Shown piece after piece: positions 26,710-35,687 of a DNA stretch of 64,000 nucleotides. Positions within the stretch are counted from its first letter, which is position 1, and the number at the start of each line of letters is the position of its first letter. The translations under genes and the position numbers were made by a program. The notes under the pieces were generated by a model. The model was not told where the DNA came from. It saw only the letters and a program-made list of their open reading frames with translations, and did not search any database. Source of the DNA: an uncultured Collinsella sp. (lineage in GTDB: Bacteria > Actinomycetota > Coriobacteriia > Coriobacteriales > Coriobacteriaceae); the NCBI GenBank assembly GCA_902470815.1, contig CABRHS010000002.1, positions 1-64,000 of the forward strand. Reading direction: 5' to 3'.

Positions 26710-27822
26710 ATGTCCTCAATGTACGGCACCGCGCTCAGGCTCTCAGTGTTCGGGCAGTCGCACTCCCCCGCCATCGGATGCGTCCTCGACGGCATGCCGG
26801 CCGGCATTGCTGTCGACGTCATTGAACTCCAGGCATTTCTCGACCGCCGAGCACCCGGGCGCGACCGGGCCGCGACCGCGCGGCGCGAGGGCGACGCCCC
26901 CGAGTTCATCGCCGGCATCACGGACGGGGCAACCAACGGGGCGCCGATCGCCGCGCTCATCCGCAACGGCGACGCACGGCCAGGCGACTACGATGACCTT
27001 CGCGACGTCCCGCGCCCCGGGCATGCCGATTGGACCGCGCAGGTCAAATATGGCGGGTTCCAGGACGCATCGGGCGGGGGGCACTTCTCGGGCAGGCTCA
27101 CCGCGCCCCTCTGCGTCGCGGGCGGCATTGCGCTGCAGGCCCTCGCCTTGCACGGGATCCGCATCGCCGCACACGTGGCCAACCTGGGTCCGGAGCGCAT
27201 AGAGGACGAGCCGCTCAACCCCATGACGCTCGAAGAAGACCAGCTAACACGCATCGCCGAGAATCCCCTGCCCTGCGTGAGCGCCGAAGCCGCACATGAG
27301 ATGCGCGGGCGAATCCTCCGCGCGCGCAGCGAGGGAGACAGCGTGGGCGCTGTGATCGAATGCGCCGCATACGGCGTGCCGGCCGGCTTAGGCGACCCCA
27401 TGTTCGACGGCATCGAGAACCGCATAGCGCGCATCGCGTTCGGCATACCGGGCGTGAAGGGAGTGGAGTTCGGGTCGGGCTTTGGCGCGACGGAGCGCTT
27501 GGGCAGCGAGAGCAACGACGAGTACCGCATGGCGGGAGGCTCCGTGGCGCCGCAGGCCAACAACGCCGGCGGCATCTTGGGCGGCATCACCACGGGCATG
27601 CCCGTGATCTGGCGGATGGCCGTAAAACCCACGCCGTCCATCGCGCGCCCGCAGCGGAGCGTGAACCTGCGGACCGGAGAGAACGTCGACCTTGAGGTCG
27701 CAGGGCGGCACGACCCCTGCATCGCGCCGCGCGCCGTCCCCGTGGCCGAGGCGGCCTGCGCGCTCGCGCTGCTGGACGCGCTCCTGGAACAGCATGCCGC
27801 ATTCGACATAAATAGGCCGTAG
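26710..27822 (+). CDS. aroC: Chorismate synthase
   Basis: The 370-residue protein carries out the last step to chorismate, using reduced FMN. Signature regions: FGQSHSPAIGCVLDGMPAG near the start, RPGHADWTAQVKYGG, DASGGGHFSGRLTAP, and EYRMAGGSVAPQANNAGG. ATG 26710 is preceded by AAGGGGCGGG. It sits third in the operon, before the trifunctional fusion gene. Confidence 0.97.
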   Translation: MSSMYGTALRLSVFGQSHSPAIGCVLDGMPAGIAVDVIELQAFLDRRAPGRDRAATARREGDAPEFIAGITDGATNGAPIAALIRNGDARPGDYDDLRDVPRPGHADWTAQVKYGGFQDASGGGHFSGRLTAPLCVAGGIALQALALHGIRIAAHVANLGPERIEDEPLNPMTLEEDQLTRIAENPLPCVSAEAAHEMRGRILRARSEGDSVGAVIECAAYGVPAGLGDPMFDGIENRIARIAFGIPGVKGVEFGSGFGATERLGSESNDEYRMAGGSVAPQANNAGGILGGITTGMPVIWRMAVKPTPSIARPQRSVNLRTGENVDLEVAGRHDPCIAPRAVPVAEAACALALLDALLEQHAAFDINRP

Positions 27823-27879
27823 CCCGGCCGATAGACGGGGCACCCGACCTCGGTGCCGCGCGATTATTGGGAGTTGACC

Positions 27880-29382
27880 ATGGACCTCACAGATATCCGC
27901 GCTCAGATCGACGACGTGGACAACCAGATTATCGAGCTCTTCGCCCGCAGGATGGACCTCGCCGAAGATGTCGCCCGCCTCAAGATGGAATCCGGCGCCC
28001 CCATCCTCGACGAGGGCCGCGAGCGCAAGAAGCTCGAGCGGGTCGCCGCGAAAGCGCCCGCCGACCTCAAGGACCAGGCCGTCGAGCTCCTCCGCGTGCT
28101 CATGTCGATGAGCCGCGAGCGGCAGCGCGCCGTCATGGAGCACCCGGCCAAGCGACCGTACGGCGTGCTCGGACGCGTCCTGGGCCACAGTTACACCCCG
28201 GTGATCTACCGTGAGCTCGCAGGCCTCGATTACCGCACATTCGAACGGGAACCCGAGCAGATCGAGGAATTCGTGCGCACGAACGCGTGGGAGGGTTTCA
28301 ACGTGACCATCCCGTACAAGCGCGATCTGGTTCCCTATATGGACGAGCTCTCCCCCGTCGCGCGCCGCATGGGAAACATTAACACTGTGACGCGCATGCC
28401 CGATGGGCGCCTGCGCGGCGACAACACCGACTACTACGGCTTCAAAGTTCTCATCGAGTCGTTGGGGCTCGAACTGGCGGGAAAGAAGGCCGTCGTGTTC
28501 GGCGGCACGGGCGGCGCGGGCTCCACAGCCATGATGGTCCTTGCGGACCTGGGGATGAACGCCGTCGCCATCGACCGGGTCGGCGAGAACACGTACGAGA
28601 ATCTCGAACGTCACGCAGATGCGGCGCTCGCGGTCAACTGCACGCCCGTGGGGATGTTCCCCAACTGCCCTGCCGCGCCGTGCAGACTTGATGCGTTTCC
28701 GCGGCTCGAAGGGCTTGTCGACATCGTGTACAACCCCGCGCGCACGGCCCTCATGATGGAAGCGGAGCGGCGCGGCATCAAATGCGCGGGCGGTCTTCTC
28801 ATGCTGGTGGCTCAAGCGGCCCAGGCCGTCGAGCGCTACACGGGCGAGGCGATCGGCATGGACCGCATAGCGGACGTGACCGAGCGGCTCTCCGCGACCG
28901 AGCAGAGCATCGCGCTCATAGGCATGCCGGGATGCGGAAAGACGCAGGTGGGGGAAGCGCTGGCGGCCATGCTAGGACGCGAGCACGTGGATATCGACCG
29001 CGAGCTTGAACTCGAGCTCGGCATGAGCTGCGCCGACTTCATACTGGCTGAGGGCGAGGAGGCCTTCCGCGATCGCGAGGCCGAGGTGCTCGGGCGCGTC
29101 GCCGCGAGGTCCGGCCTGGTCATCTCCTGCGGGGGCGGCGTGGTGGAGCGGGCGGGGAACCGCGACCTCGTCCGCCAGAACTGCATGGTCGTGCACATCG
29201 ATCGGCCCCTCGACGAGCTCGCCGCAGACGGCAGGCCCATCAGCGAACGGGATGGGGTCGAAGCGGTCGCGGCACGTCGCGCACCGCTATATGCCGCATG
29301 GGCGGACATGACGGTGAGTTCGCGTGAATCCGCCAAGGCCACCGCCCGCGCCATCCGCGATACGCTGCCGGCCATGCTCTGA
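27880..29382 (+). CDS. Chorismate mutase / shikimate dehydrogenase / shikimate kinase fusion
   Basis: The 500-residue polypeptide has three enzyme domains. Residues 1-88 are an AroQ-type chorismate mutase (DIRAQIDDVDNQIIELFARR). Residues 94-335 are shikimate dehydrogenase: GHSYTP at 102-107, NVTIPYK with K147, DNTDYYG with D184, NADP loop GGTGGAGS at 208-215, VNCTPVGM at 252-259. Residues 342-500 are shikimate kinase: Walker A GMPGCGKT at 348-355, DID at 371-373, FRDRE at 396-400, CGGGVV at 417-422. All expected key residues are visible. It supplies AroE and AroK steps and diverts chorismate to prephenate. ATG 27880 follows GGGAG; the frame opens 27 nt earlier. Confidence 0.93.
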   Translation: MDLTDIRAQIDDVDNQIIELFARRMDLAEDVARLKMESGAPILDEGRERKKLERVAAKAPADLKDQAVELLRVLMSMSRERQRAVMEHPAKRPYGVLGRVLGHSYTPVIYRELAGLDYRTFEREPEQIEEFVRTNAWEGFNVTIPYKRDLVPYMDELSPVARRMGNINTVTRMPDGRLRGDNTDYYGFKVLIESLGLELAGKKAVVFGGTGGAGSTAMMVLADLGMNAVAIDRVGENTYENLERHADAALAVNCTPVGMFPNCPAAPCRLDAFPRLEGLVDIVYNPARTALMMEAERRGIKCAGGLLMLVAQAAQAVERYTGEAIGMDRIADVTERLSATEQSIALIGMPGCGKTQVGEALAAMLGREHVDIDRELELELGMSCADFILAEGEEAFRDREAEVLGRVAARSGLVISCGGGVVERAGNRDLVRQNCMVVHIDRPLDELAADGRPISERDGVEAVAARRAPLYAAWADMTVSSRESAKATARAIRDTLPAML

Positions 29383-29459
29383 TTCCGCCCGCATGGCACC
29401 TGCCCCCGACCGCATGTTCAACACGGGTTCCACCCACAAGCCGAAGAGAGGACGAGGCA

Positions 29460-29897
29460 ATGAAAGCCCTGGTCATCAACGGGCCCAACCTCAATATGCT
29501 TGGTATCCGCGAGCCCGATATCTACGGGACGGACACCTACGAAGCGCTCGTCCAGGTGTGTCGCGACGCCGCGGAGTCCCTCGGGTTTGAGGACTTAGAG
29601 GTCTTCCAGTCGAACCATGAGGGGGCGATCGTCGACCGCATTCAGGAGGCCTACGGCAACGTTGACGGAATCGTGATCAACCCGGCGGCGTACACGCACA
29701 CCAGCATCGCGATCCTCGATGCGCTCAAGGCCGTGGGCATACCCGCAGTCGAGGTACACATCTCCCCCGTCGGGGAGCGGGAGGAATTTCGCCGCATCTC
29801 ATATGCCGGCATGGCGTGTTTTACGCATGTGAGCGGCGAGGGGATCCATGGATATGCGCATGCCCTCGAGATGCTCGCGAATCATCTAAGCGCTTAG
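29460..29897 (+). CDS. aroQ: 3-dehydroquinate dehydratase, type II
   Basis: The 145-residue protein dehydrates 3-dehydroquinate to 3-dehydroshikimate. It has the type II pattern NGPNLNMLGIREPDIYG with catalytic Y22, SNHEGAIVDRIQ, NPAAYTHTSIAILDAL and EVHISPVGEREEFR. Last gene of the operon, 77 nt after the fusion gene, with its own GAGAGGACGAGG site. With it the operon has every enzyme from DAHP to chorismate; DAHP synthase is not in the window. Confidence 0.97.
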   Translation: MKALVINGPNLNMLGIREPDIYGTDTYEALVQVCRDAAESLGFEDLEVFQSNHEGAIVDRIQEAYGNVDGIVINPAAYTHTSIAILDALKAVGIPAVEVHISPVGEREEFRRISYAGMACFTHVSGEGIHGYAHALEMLANHLSA

Positions 29898-29911
29898 CCT
29901 GAACAGCAACT

Positions 29912-30132
29912 CAGATGTCATTTTTCCAATTTCTGTAACCGTGGAAACGGCAGCGTTGCTCCAATTCGCCTCAATCGGTCCGCTTCGGGCCCTGCTGACA
30001 TCATGAATAGCCTGTCTAGCGAACAATCTCTTCCGTTTTGTTCGATATGCACCAAATAGTTGCGGACATTTCGAGAGCAAAACGGCCCAGCGCAAGTTCA
30101 ACGGTTACAGAAGTTGAAAAACTGACAATCAG
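29912..30132. repeat. 221-bp element bounded by long imperfect inverted repeats
   Basis: The left arm is 29912-29946 and the right arm 30097-30132. Their inner 20 bases (29927-29946 and 30097-30116) match at 18 of 20 as inverted copies, including a perfect 12-mer TTCTGTAACCGT. Matching continues outward with single-base gaps. The interior holds no convincing gene and some further weak pairing. It lies between the convergent aroQ and pnp genes and resembles a MITE. No target duplication is obvious. Confidence 0.6.
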
Positions 30133-30149
30133 CACTAAGGCTTGACGCA

Positions 30150-30185
30150 AAAAAGGTCCTCGGAAACCATTCCGAGGACCTTTTT
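30150..30185. terminator. Bidirectional terminator between aroQ and pnp
   Basis: A perfect 16-bp stem (AAAAAGGTCCTCGGAA / TTCCGAGGACCTTTTT) encloses a 4-nt loop. A-run and T-run flank it, so it can stop transcription from the aro operon (plus) and from pnp (minus). Confidence 0.9.
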
Positions 30186-30218
30186 CAAAAATCAACCGCA
30201 AGCGAGCGAGCTGTGACG

Positions 30219-32513
30219 CTACTCCGCCTCGTGGTGACGACGCGGGGCGCGGCCGCCGTTGTCGCCGGGGCGACGCGGACGGTCGCCGCGCTCGCGGCGC
30301 TCACGGTTGGGGCGCTCGAAACCGCGGGCACCGGTGTCGCGCGCACCACGGCCCGGACGATCGCCGCGCTCGCGGCGCTCGCCGCGAGCCTCGCCCTCGC
30401 CGCGACCGGAACCAGCCGGGGCCTCGGGCTTCTCAAGGCGATCGAGGGAGATCTTGCCGCGATCGTCGATCTCGATGACCTTGACCTTGACCTCGTCGCC
30501 GACGTTCAGGACATCCTCGACCTTGTCAACGCGACCCTGGGCAACACGGGAGATGTGAAGCAAGCCGTCCTTGCCGGGCAGCAGGTTCACGAACGCGCCG
30601 AAGGGCTGGATGGAGACAACGCGACCGGTGTACTCCTCGCCCACCTCGGGAACCTTGACGATGAGCTCGATGCGCGCGATGGCGGCGGCCACGGAATCGC
30701 CCACGCCGCCGACGTACACGGTGCCATCCTCATGGATATCGATGGAGGCGCCGGTCTCGTCCTGGATGCCGCGGATGGTCTCGCCACCCTTGCCGATGAC
30801 GTCGCGGATGTTCTCCGTGGGGATCGTGATGGTCTGGATCTTGGGGGCGGAGGAGCGGGTGTCCTCACGCGGTCCGGGCACGACCTCGAGCATCTTATCG
30901 AGGATGTAGGCACGGCCCTCCTTGGCCTGCTCAAGGGCGGTGCGCAGGATGTCGAACGTCAGGCCGGTGGCCTTGTTGTCCATCTGCAGGGCGGTGATGC
31001 CCTTCTCGGTACCGGTGACCTTGAAGTCCATGTCGCCGAGGAAGTCCTCGAGGCCCTGGATGTCGGACAGGACCACGGTCTTGCCCTCCTCCTGGATCAG
31101 GCCCATGGCGATGCCGGACACGGGGCGCTTGATGGGCACGCCGCCGTCCATGAGGGCCAGGCAGCTGCCGCAGGTGGAGGCCATGGAAGAGGAGCCGTTG
31201 GACTCCATGACCTCGGAGACCACGCGGATGGCGTAGGGGAACTCGTTCTCATCGGGCAGCACGGGGATCAGAGCGCGCTCGGCGAGGTTGCCGTGGCCGA
31301 TCTCGCGGCGCTTGGGGGTGCCCATGCGGCCGGTCTCGCCGGTGCAGTAGGGCGGGAAGTTGTAGTGGTGCATGTAGCGCTTGCCGTCGACGGGCTCGAT
31401 GGTGTCCAGGCGCTGGGCCTCGTTGAGCATGCCGAGCGACAACACGGAGAGCACCTGGGTCTGGCCGCGCTGGAACAGGCCGGAGCCGTGCACCAGGGGC
31501 AGGTAATCGCCCTTGACCATGATGGGGCGGATCTCGTTGGCGGCGCGGCCGTCGACGCGCTCACCGGTCTCGACGACCATGCGGCGCATGGCGGTCTTCT
31601 CAAGCTTCTTGAGGTTCACCGGGATCTCGCGCTCCCAGGCGACGAGCTCCTCCTCGGTGAACTCGGCCTTGATGGCCTCCTTGAGCTCGGCGACCTTGTC
31701 CTGGCGGGACAGCTTGTCGGCGTCGCGCAGGGCGGCGGCCATCTCGTCGTAGTGGGCGAAGATGCGGTCGTGGACCTCCTCGACGGGCTCGTCGAGCGGG
31801 TATTCCTTCTTCACGATCGCGCCGTTGACGCGCTCCCACTCGGCCACGAACTCGAGCTGAGCGTCGCAGAAGGCGCCGATGGCCTCCTGGCCGAACTGCA
31901 TGGCGGCGAGCATGTCCTCCTCGGAGACCTCCTCGGCGCCGGCCTCGACCATGGAGATGAAGTCGCGGGTGCCCGCGAGCTCGAGATCAAGGTCGGAGTT
32001 CTCACGCTCCTCATAGGTGGGGTTGACGATGAACTCCCCGGTCTCCTTGTCGCGGCCGATGCGCACGCAGGCCAGCGGGCCCTCGAACGGCACGCCGCCG
32101 AGCGTCATGGCCAGAGAGGCGCCCATGACGCAAATCACGTCGACGGGGTTCTTCTGGTCGGCCACGAGGGAGGTGGCGACAACCTGGACCTCGTTGCGGA
32201 AGCCGTCGGGGAAGGACGGGCGGATCGGGCGGTCGATCATGCGGGCGGTGAGGGTGGCCTTCTCGGACGGACGGCCCTCGCGCTTGAGGTAGCCACCGGG
32301 GATGCGGCCGGCGGCGTACATCTTCTCGTTGAAGTCGACGGTCAGCGGGAAGAAGTCGTAGTTCTTGCGCTCCTTGGAGACGACCACCGTGGTGAGGACG
32401 GTGGAATCGCCCTGCTTGACCAGCGCGGCGCCCGTGGCCTGCTTGGCGAGCTCGCCGGACTCGAGCACGTACGTCTTGCCGAACAGGTCAAAGGTCTTGC
32501 TTACGAGTGTCAT
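30219..32513 (-). CDS. pnp: Polyribonucleotide nucleotidyltransferase (PNPase)
   Basis: The 764-residue 3'-5' phosphorolytic exoribonuclease has two RNase PH domains joined by a helical domain, a KH domain (IRDVIGKGGETIRGIQDETG, about 555-615) and an S1 domain (YTGRVVSIQPFGAFVNLLPG, about 630-700). The C-terminal tail of about 60 residues is rich in Arg-Gly-Glu repeats, as in several actinobacterial PNPases, and may bind RNA. ATG 32513 follows AGGAG; the longer open frame overlaps the rpsO terminator. Confidence 0.97.
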   Translation of the reverse strand: MTLVSKTFDLFGKTYVLESGELAKQATGAALVKQGDSTVLTTVVVSKERKNYDFFPLTVDFNEKMYAAGRIPGGYLKREGRPSEKATLTARMIDRPIRPSFPDGFRNEVQVVATSLVADQKNPVDVICVMGASLAMTLGGVPFEGPLACVRIGRDKETGEFIVNPTYEERENSDLDLELAGTRDFISMVEAGAEEVSEEDMLAAMQFGQEAIGAFCDAQLEFVAEWERVNGAIVKKEYPLDEPVEEVHDRIFAHYDEMAAALRDADKLSRQDKVAELKEAIKAEFTEEELVAWEREIPVNLKKLEKTAMRRMVVETGERVDGRAANEIRPIMVKGDYLPLVHGSGLFQRGQTQVLSVLSLGMLNEAQRLDTIEPVDGKRYMHHYNFPPYCTGETGRMGTPKRREIGHGNLAERALIPVLPDENEFPYAIRVVSEVMESNGSSSMASTCGSCLALMDGGVPIKRPVSGIAMGLIQEEGKTVVLSDIQGLEDFLGDMDFKVTGTEKGITALQMDNKATGLTFDILRTALEQAKEGRAYILDKMLEVVPGPREDTRSSAPKIQTITIPTENIRDVIGKGGETIRGIQDETGASIDIHEDGTVYVGGVGDSVAAAIARIELIVKVPEVGEEYTGRVVSIQPFGAFVNLLPGKDGLLHISRVAQGRVDKVEDVLNVGDEVKVKVIEIDDRGKISLDRLEKPEAPAGSGRGEGEARGERRERGDRPGRGARDTGARGFERPNRERRERGDRPRRPGDNGGRAPRRHHEAE

Positions 32514-32561
32514 TCTTACTCCTATCCCCACGCGCCCCTTGCGCGCGAGCTTCTCAAGGTC

Positions 32562-32578
32562 GGCGGGACCCTCCCGCC
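32562..32578 (-). promoter_or_regulatory. Hairpin in the pnp 5' leader
   Basis: GGCGGGA and TCCCGCC form a perfect 7-bp stem with a 3-nt loop about 50 nt before the pnp start. In E. coli a pnp leader stem is processed by RNase III and lets PNPase repress itself; whether this hairpin plays that role is inference. Confidence 0.35.
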
Positions 32579-32673
32579 GATCGATTGCGGAGGGCCCTCG
32601 AATAAGGCCCCCCCCCTTTCGGATGGCACACGTACGCCACCCCGGAACCAAATCATGGAGATCTAGCCCCAAC

Positions 32674-32703
32674 ATGAAAAAGGGCGCCCAGTCGGACGCC
32701 CCT
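32674..32703 (-). terminator. Terminator between rpsO and pnp
   Basis: On the minus strand GGGCGTCC and GGGCGCCC pair (one G-T wobble) around GACT, followed by TTTTT. It lies 15 nt after the rpsO stop. Read-through would supply pnp, as in other bacteria with rpsO-pnp order. Confidence 0.8.
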
Positions 32704-32718
32704 GCATGCACAAATCCG

Positions 32719-32997
32719 TTACTGGATGTTGTCGCGGATGCCGAGCTCCTTGATGAGCTCACGGTACTCGTTGATGTCGTTCTTCTTGATGTAGGAGAGG
32801 AGACGACGACGCTTACCGACGAGCATGAGCAGGCCGCGGCGGGTGTGGAAGTCCTTCTGGTGGGACTTCATGTGCTCGGTGAGCTCCTTGATGCGCTCGG
32901 ACAGGATGGCGACCTGAACCTTGGAGTTACCGGTGTCCTGGGCGTTCTTGCCGAACTTGGCGGTGAGCTCCGCCTTGCGCTCCTTGGAAATCGTCAT
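32719..32997 (-). CDS. rpsO: 30S ribosomal protein S15
   Basis: The 92-residue protein starts MTISKERKAELTAKFG and contains TGNSKVQVAILSERIKELTEH and RRGLLMLVGKRRRLLSYIK. S15 binds the central domain of 16S rRNA. ATG 32997 follows AAAGGTG. It lies upstream of pnp, the common rpsO-pnp arrangement. The open frame extends further upstream without similarity. Confidence 0.98.
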   Translation of the reverse strand: MTISKERKAELTAKFGKNAQDTGNSKVQVAILSERIKELTEHMKSHQKDFHTRRGLLMLVGKRRRLLSYIKKNDINEYRELIKELGIRDNIQ

Positions 32998-33206
32998 GAT
33001 TTCACCTTTCTGTCTAACGGCCGCGGGATGCGCTCCCCATGGCCTCGATTCGCCCTCAACTGGGAAGCCGCCGGTGGAGCGAGCATCCAAGACGAGGGTA
33101 CCAACAGGTCGGTATGTTACCACAGGCAAGCAGCACAATACCGCAATCGCACAACTTGCCCACGTTACACAAGACTGCACAAAGATACCCATCGGCGCCG
33201 ACCGCA

Positions 33207-33515
33207 TCAACTCAAAGCATCGCCGACATAATCCTGCGACTGGTGAAACACATGGAGGATTTTAAGACGATCATCGGCGACGGAATAGATCGCGACATAT
33301 CTGCCCACACGAAAAGAACGATAACCCCTTTGCGCAAGCTCAGGGTGTGGGCACAGCGGATGGGAAAGGGGGAACGAGCTGGCGAGCTTGGCCTGATTCC
33401 TGAACTCTCGAATGAACGAGCTTGCAGCGTCTGGGGAGGCTAGCTCATGTTCGAGATATTGGGCAATGCCGCTTATCTCCAGCGCAGCGCTCCTTGAGAT
33501 GACAAGCTTAACCAT
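33207..33515 (-). CDS. RelE/ParE-family toxin
   Basis: The 102-residue protein has the RelE/ParE fold pattern: KLVISRSAALEISGIAQYLEHEL, then SSFIREFRNQAKLASSFP, and a C-terminal YRSFRVGRYVAIYSVADDRLKILHVFHQ-like ending, given here only to mark the conserved strand-rich part. Members cut mRNA on ribosomes or poison gyrase; which applies is not clear. Its ATG overlaps the end of the antitoxin gene by 8 nt. The open frame upstream overprints the antitoxin and is rejected. Confidence 0.88.
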   Translation of the reverse strand: MVKLVISRSAALEISGIAQYLEHELASPDAASSFIREFRNQAKLASSFPLSHPLCPHPELAQRGYRSFRVGRYVAIYSVADDRLKILHVFHQSQDYVGDALS

Positions 33516-33777
33516 CGTAACGTTCCAGCAGCGCATCCATAAAGGCATCGCCATCAAGATACGCGCCGGAATCGAACTCAACCTCAGCGCGATCAAGGCG
33601 TCGCATGAGGCGCTCGTGGGCAAGTTCATTTTTAAGGCCGTCGTAAGCTTCGGGCGTCATGACGACGAGTGCATCGCGCCCATTGCGCGTCACCGTCACC
33701 GGCTCTTTTGAACCCTCGACAACTGAGAGAAATTTAGCGGTGTCCTTCATCTCGCGAACAGGAACACAGAGCGCCAT
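33508..33777 (-). CDS. Phd/YefM-family antitoxin
   Basis: The 89-residue protein has the Phd/YefM start pattern: VREMKDTAKFLSVVEGS, then PVTVTRNGRDALVVMTPEAYDGL, with a C-terminal acidic segment (EVEFDSGAYLDGDAFMDAL) that would wrap the toxin. Such antitoxins also repress their own promoter. ATG 33777 follows AGGAGGT. A TACAAT on the minus strand about 25 nt upstream may be the -10 element. Confidence 0.9.
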   Translation of the reverse strand: MALCVPVREMKDTAKFLSVVEGSKEPVTVTRNGRDALVVMTPEAYDGLKNELAHERLMRRLDRAEVEFDSGAYLDGDAFMDALLERYDG

Positions 33778-33962
33778 AGCGACCTCCTAACATCGTGGCC
33801 ATATTGTACCACGCAGCAATTGCTTCAAACGATTGGAGGCTACGACATACAGCCTGAAGTCGCGGCGCCACCCCAGGACAACGACCGATGGCAAGCTGTC
33901 GTACAATCCGGCATGAAAGTCAAAGCTTGAGGCAGACGAGACCCGACGGAAAGGTGCAGCAG

Positions 33963-35560
33963 ATGGGCCTAGGGACCAGAAGGCAGGGGGCCGCACGCGC
34001 CACGAGCTTCATGCGGCGCGGCATCGCGTTCGCCATGGCGTCGGGCGCGTGCTACGGGCTGTACACCACGTTCCTCACGCTGGCCCAGACGCAGGGCGCA
34101 TGGCCCCAGTGGCTCGCCAGCCTGCCATGGGGCGCAGCGGGGCCCCGCCCTCAGGAAATGCCGCGGTCGCGCTGCCGCCGGCAGGCGGCGTTTACCCCGG
34201 CCTCTCCCCCATCACCGCGACGTTCGCCATGGCGGCCCTCGCCGCCGGCCTGAACGACCTGCTCAGCGGCGTCTGGTCGCTTGCCGTGTGCGCGAAAAAT
34301 CAGCAGCTGGATGACCTTGTGCGCACGGTACGCTCCCGACCGGGCGCGATCATGATGCTGAGCGCGGCCATAGGCGGACCGTTCGCGGCCACCTGCTACG
34401 TGGTGGCGCTGAACGCCGCCACGCGCGCCGGCAACCCGGGCGTGATCGTGCCCATAGCGGCCCTCAACGTGACCGTGGGGGCGATTTTGGGGCGGATCAT
34501 GTTCGGGCAGCGACTGGGCGCCAAGACAGCCGCGGGCATTGCGGTGTGCCTTGGCGCGGGCGCCGTCATAGGCGGCGCGAGCCTCTCGACCATGGGAGCC
34601 GGCGCCGCCATGGGGTGCGCCTTCGCCCTGCTGGCCGCGATCGGCTGGGGCTTCGAGGGCTGCGTGGCGGGCTTTGGCACCGCGCTCATCGACTACCGAA
34701 TAGGCATCGCCATCAGGCAGCTCACCGCGGGCATCCTGGAGGCCGCGGTGCTCTTTCCCGCCCTGGCGGCGATCGGTGGCGACGCAGCGAGCCTACCCGC
34801 CCTTTCCGCAGCGGCCCTTACCAGCCCCGCCATGCCGATATTCGCCCTGTCCGGCCTGTTCGCCATGCCGGCGTACTCGTTTTGGTACAAGGGCAATTCC
34901 ATGTGCGGCGCGGCACTGGGCATGGCCTGCAACGGCATGTACGCGTTCTGGACGCCGTTGTTCATGTGGCTACTCCTGGGCGTTGCCGGCATAGGCGGGG
35001 CACCGCAGAACTACCCGCCGCTCTCCGCGGCCCAATGGGCGGGCGCCATCATAATGGTGGCGGGCATCTTCCTCATCGCAATGGGGCAGCGATCAGGGCA
35101 GAACGCGGGTAGCGAAGCCGATACCGATGCAAACGCGCAGGACAAGCGCGAGAAGAATCCCGAGGATGCGCGGGTGTCTTTCGCCGACCGCGGGCACATG
35201 CTCCGCAAGGCCCTCGACCACATGGACCCGCCGCTGAGCTACGTCGTCATCTTGCAGCTCGCCGACGGCACGCCCGCATCGGCGCGCGACGTGGTGCGCG
35301 CCCTCGAGCCGAGCTATGGAACGCGCAAGATGCTCAACGAGAGCGCCGTATGCGAGATGCTGGCCACCGCGCAGGAGAACGGCCTTGTGGAAGAGTTCGT
35401 GCAGGAGCCCCGACCGGCTAACGCCGAGGGCGAAGATGACCGCACCGATGGGCACACGGGCGAGCGCGACGATAATACGAGCAGCGGAGACTGCGGAGAG
35501 ACGCTCTACCGCATGACGCCCTTCGGGCTCGAGACCCTTGAGAGGATGCTGGGGGCTTAA
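33963..35560 (+). pseudogene. DMT/EamA transporter with C-terminal winged-helix-like domain, frameshifted
   Basis: The first part starts at ATG 33963 (after AAAGGTG) and reads RRGIAFAMASGACYGLYTTF, a first membrane helix, until about 34140. The rest of the protein is in another frame (34140-35560, from GNAAVALPPAGG onward) with about nine more helices of the drug/metabolite transporter fold. A -1 shift in a G/C-run region near 34135-34160 would join them. After the last helix come about 140 cytoplasmic residues; KALDHMDPPLSYVVILQLAD to ETLYRMTPFGLETLERML looks like a winged helix. It is either a real broken gene or a sequencing error. Substrate is unknown. Confidence 0.7.
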
Positions 35561-35687
35561 CACGCTAAAGAGGCCACAGCGCCGAGAAGGCCACGAATAA
35601 GACCGGGAGAGAATAACGCGTCCGGGGCGGCATAACGCGCTCAGAACATCTGTGCACGAAACATGACTCACTCACCGCACGGTGCTC

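Noticed and set aside
29886..30101. Small minus-strand open frame between aroQ and pnp
   Set aside because: It lies inside the inverted-repeat element and shows no start signal or protein-like pattern.
30213..32666. 817-codon plus-strand open frame opposite pnp
   Set aside because: It is the antisense shadow of a well-conserved gene in GC-rich DNA; composition is Leu/Asp/Gly/His-rich without any family motif.
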